Shown here in pieces: positions 5,863 to 6,310 of a stretch of DNA of 6,310 nucleotides. The translations under genes and the position numbers were made by a program. Source of the DNA: an uncultured Eubacteriales bacterium (lineage in GTDB: Bacteria > Bacillota > Clostridia > Oscillospirales > Acutalibacteraceae); contig CABQAC010000131.1 in NCBI GenBank assembly GCA_902462035.1, positions 1-6,310 on the forward strand, given 5' to 3'. Each line of letters opens with the position of its first letter. Position 1 is the first letter of the stretch. The notes beneath the pieces are model-generated. The model had not been told where the DNA came from and made no database searches. It saw nothing but the letters and a program-made list of their open reading frames with translations.

Positions 5863-6279
5863 ATGCATATCACGCTGGAGGCGGACTACGCGGTGCGCAC
5901 GGTAGACTTCTTATCCCGAAGCGACACCAGGCGGGACGCCAAAACCATTGCGGAAACGACCATGGTCCCCCTTCGGTTTTGCCTGAAAATATTGCGCAAG
6001 CTGGTGGCGGCGGGCCTTGTTCAATCGTATAAAGGCGTGCATGGCGGTTACCAGCTGGCTGTGCCCGCGGATCAAATTACATTAGGCCAGGCGATCGAGG
6101 TTGTGGAAGGACCGTATTATTTCAGCCGCTGCCTGGAGGACAAGACGCTTTGTAACCGCGGCTATGCGCCTGACTGTGCGTATCATCGGGTTTATTGGGA
6201 AATTTCCGACATGGTGCGGAAGGAATTGAATTCGCGGACTTTCGCGGATTTGATTGCGGAAAACACCAAATGCGAATAA
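5863..6279 (+). CDS. Rrf2 family transcriptional regulator with three conserved-type cysteines
   Basis: The product is a 138-residue winged-helix regulator of the Rrf2 family, which includes IscR (Fe-S supply), NsrR (nitric oxide), CymR (cysteine metabolism) and RsrR. The N-terminal MHITLEADYAVR is the typical family start. Residues about 26-55 form the helix-turn-helix (KTIAETTMVPLRFCLKILRKL), and GVHGGYQL (58-65) is the wing. Three cysteines, C90, C97 and C105, lie in the loop where IscR and NsrR hold an Fe-S cluster; the spacing is C-x6-C-x7-C, not identical to either, so Fe-S binding is likely but inferred. A fourth cysteine, C40, is in the DNA-binding helix region and C137 is near the end. 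The start is firm: AAAAGGAG (5849-5856) sits 6 nt before the ATG. The gene begins 28 nt after rpoD and is probably co-transcribed with it. Its target genes cannot be told from this window, and CymR-like activity is less likely because of the cysteines. Confidence 0.92.
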   Translation: MHITLEADYAVRTVDFLSRSDTRRDAKTIAETTMVPLRFCLKILRKLVAAGLVQSYKGVHGGYQLAVPADQITLGQAIEVVEGPYYFSRCLEDKTLCNRGYAPDCAYHRVYWEISDMVRKELNSRTFADLIAENTKCE

Positions 6280-6310
6280 TACATAATGGACGCTGTAAAA
6301 CACCCCGCCC
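6280..6310. other. Right edge of the window, nothing assignable
   Basis: Thirty-one bases remain after the Rrf2 stop codon. An ATG at 6286 opens a frame to the edge but has no ribosome binding site, and the CCCCGCCC at the edge could be half of a terminator stem cut off by the window. Neither can be judged. Confidence 0.3.

Noticed and set aside
1..6310. A new defence, mobile or biosynthetic system
   Set aside because: Every sizeable + strand frame that looks real belongs to a known housekeeping or regulator family. No repeats, transposase, integrase, tRNA or toxin-antitoxin pair were seen.

Overview
The window reads as a stretch of chromosomal housekeeping genes from a fairly GC-rich member of the Clostridia (Bacillota). 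An Oscillospiraceae/Ruminococcaceae-type genome is my best guess. The reasons are the AddA-type (not RecB-type) recombination nuclease, a short 361-residue SigA-like primary sigma factor, strong AAAGG-type ribosome binding sites, and the order dgt-dnaG-rpoD. Every gene lies on the + strand. The family-level placement is inference from style and gene order, not from a search.

Layout: (1) positions 2-610 hold the 3' end of addA, whose start lies outside the window. (2) Positions 619-959 form a self-contained rpmE unit: an extended -10 promoter, the zinc-type ribosomal protein L31 gene, and a clear intrinsic terminator. (3) Positions 960-1717 hold a YigZ/IMPACT-family gene with a GC-rich 117-nt leader and a possible weak terminator over its stop codon. 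(4) Positions 1704-1899 are a conspicuously AT-rich gap (about 33% GC over 1741-1860) containing a good match to the sigma-H promoter consensus. (5) Positions 1900-6279 hold dgt, dnaG, rpoD and an Rrf2-family regulator in tight succession with no terminator between them, so they probably form one operon. The last 31 bases hold nothing I can assign.

The dgt-dnaG-rpoD block is a clostridial version of the macromolecular-synthesis operon. It joins a dNTP triphosphohydrolase, the replication primase and the main sigma factor, so nucleotide supply, replication priming and transcription initiation may be co-regulated. The sigma-H-like promoter ahead of it parallels the known sigma-H-dependent promoter of the Bacillus subtilis rpoD operon. 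The Rrf2 protein has three cysteines placed like those of Fe-S-binding IscR/NsrR members, so a redox or Fe-S sensor may be co-transcribed with the primary sigma factor.

I see no mobile element, CRISPR array, tRNA, rRNA or phage gene, and no convincing evidence of a wholly new system. The most useful second looks are the sigma-H-like promoter, the Rrf2 gene tied to rpoD, and the start of dnaG.
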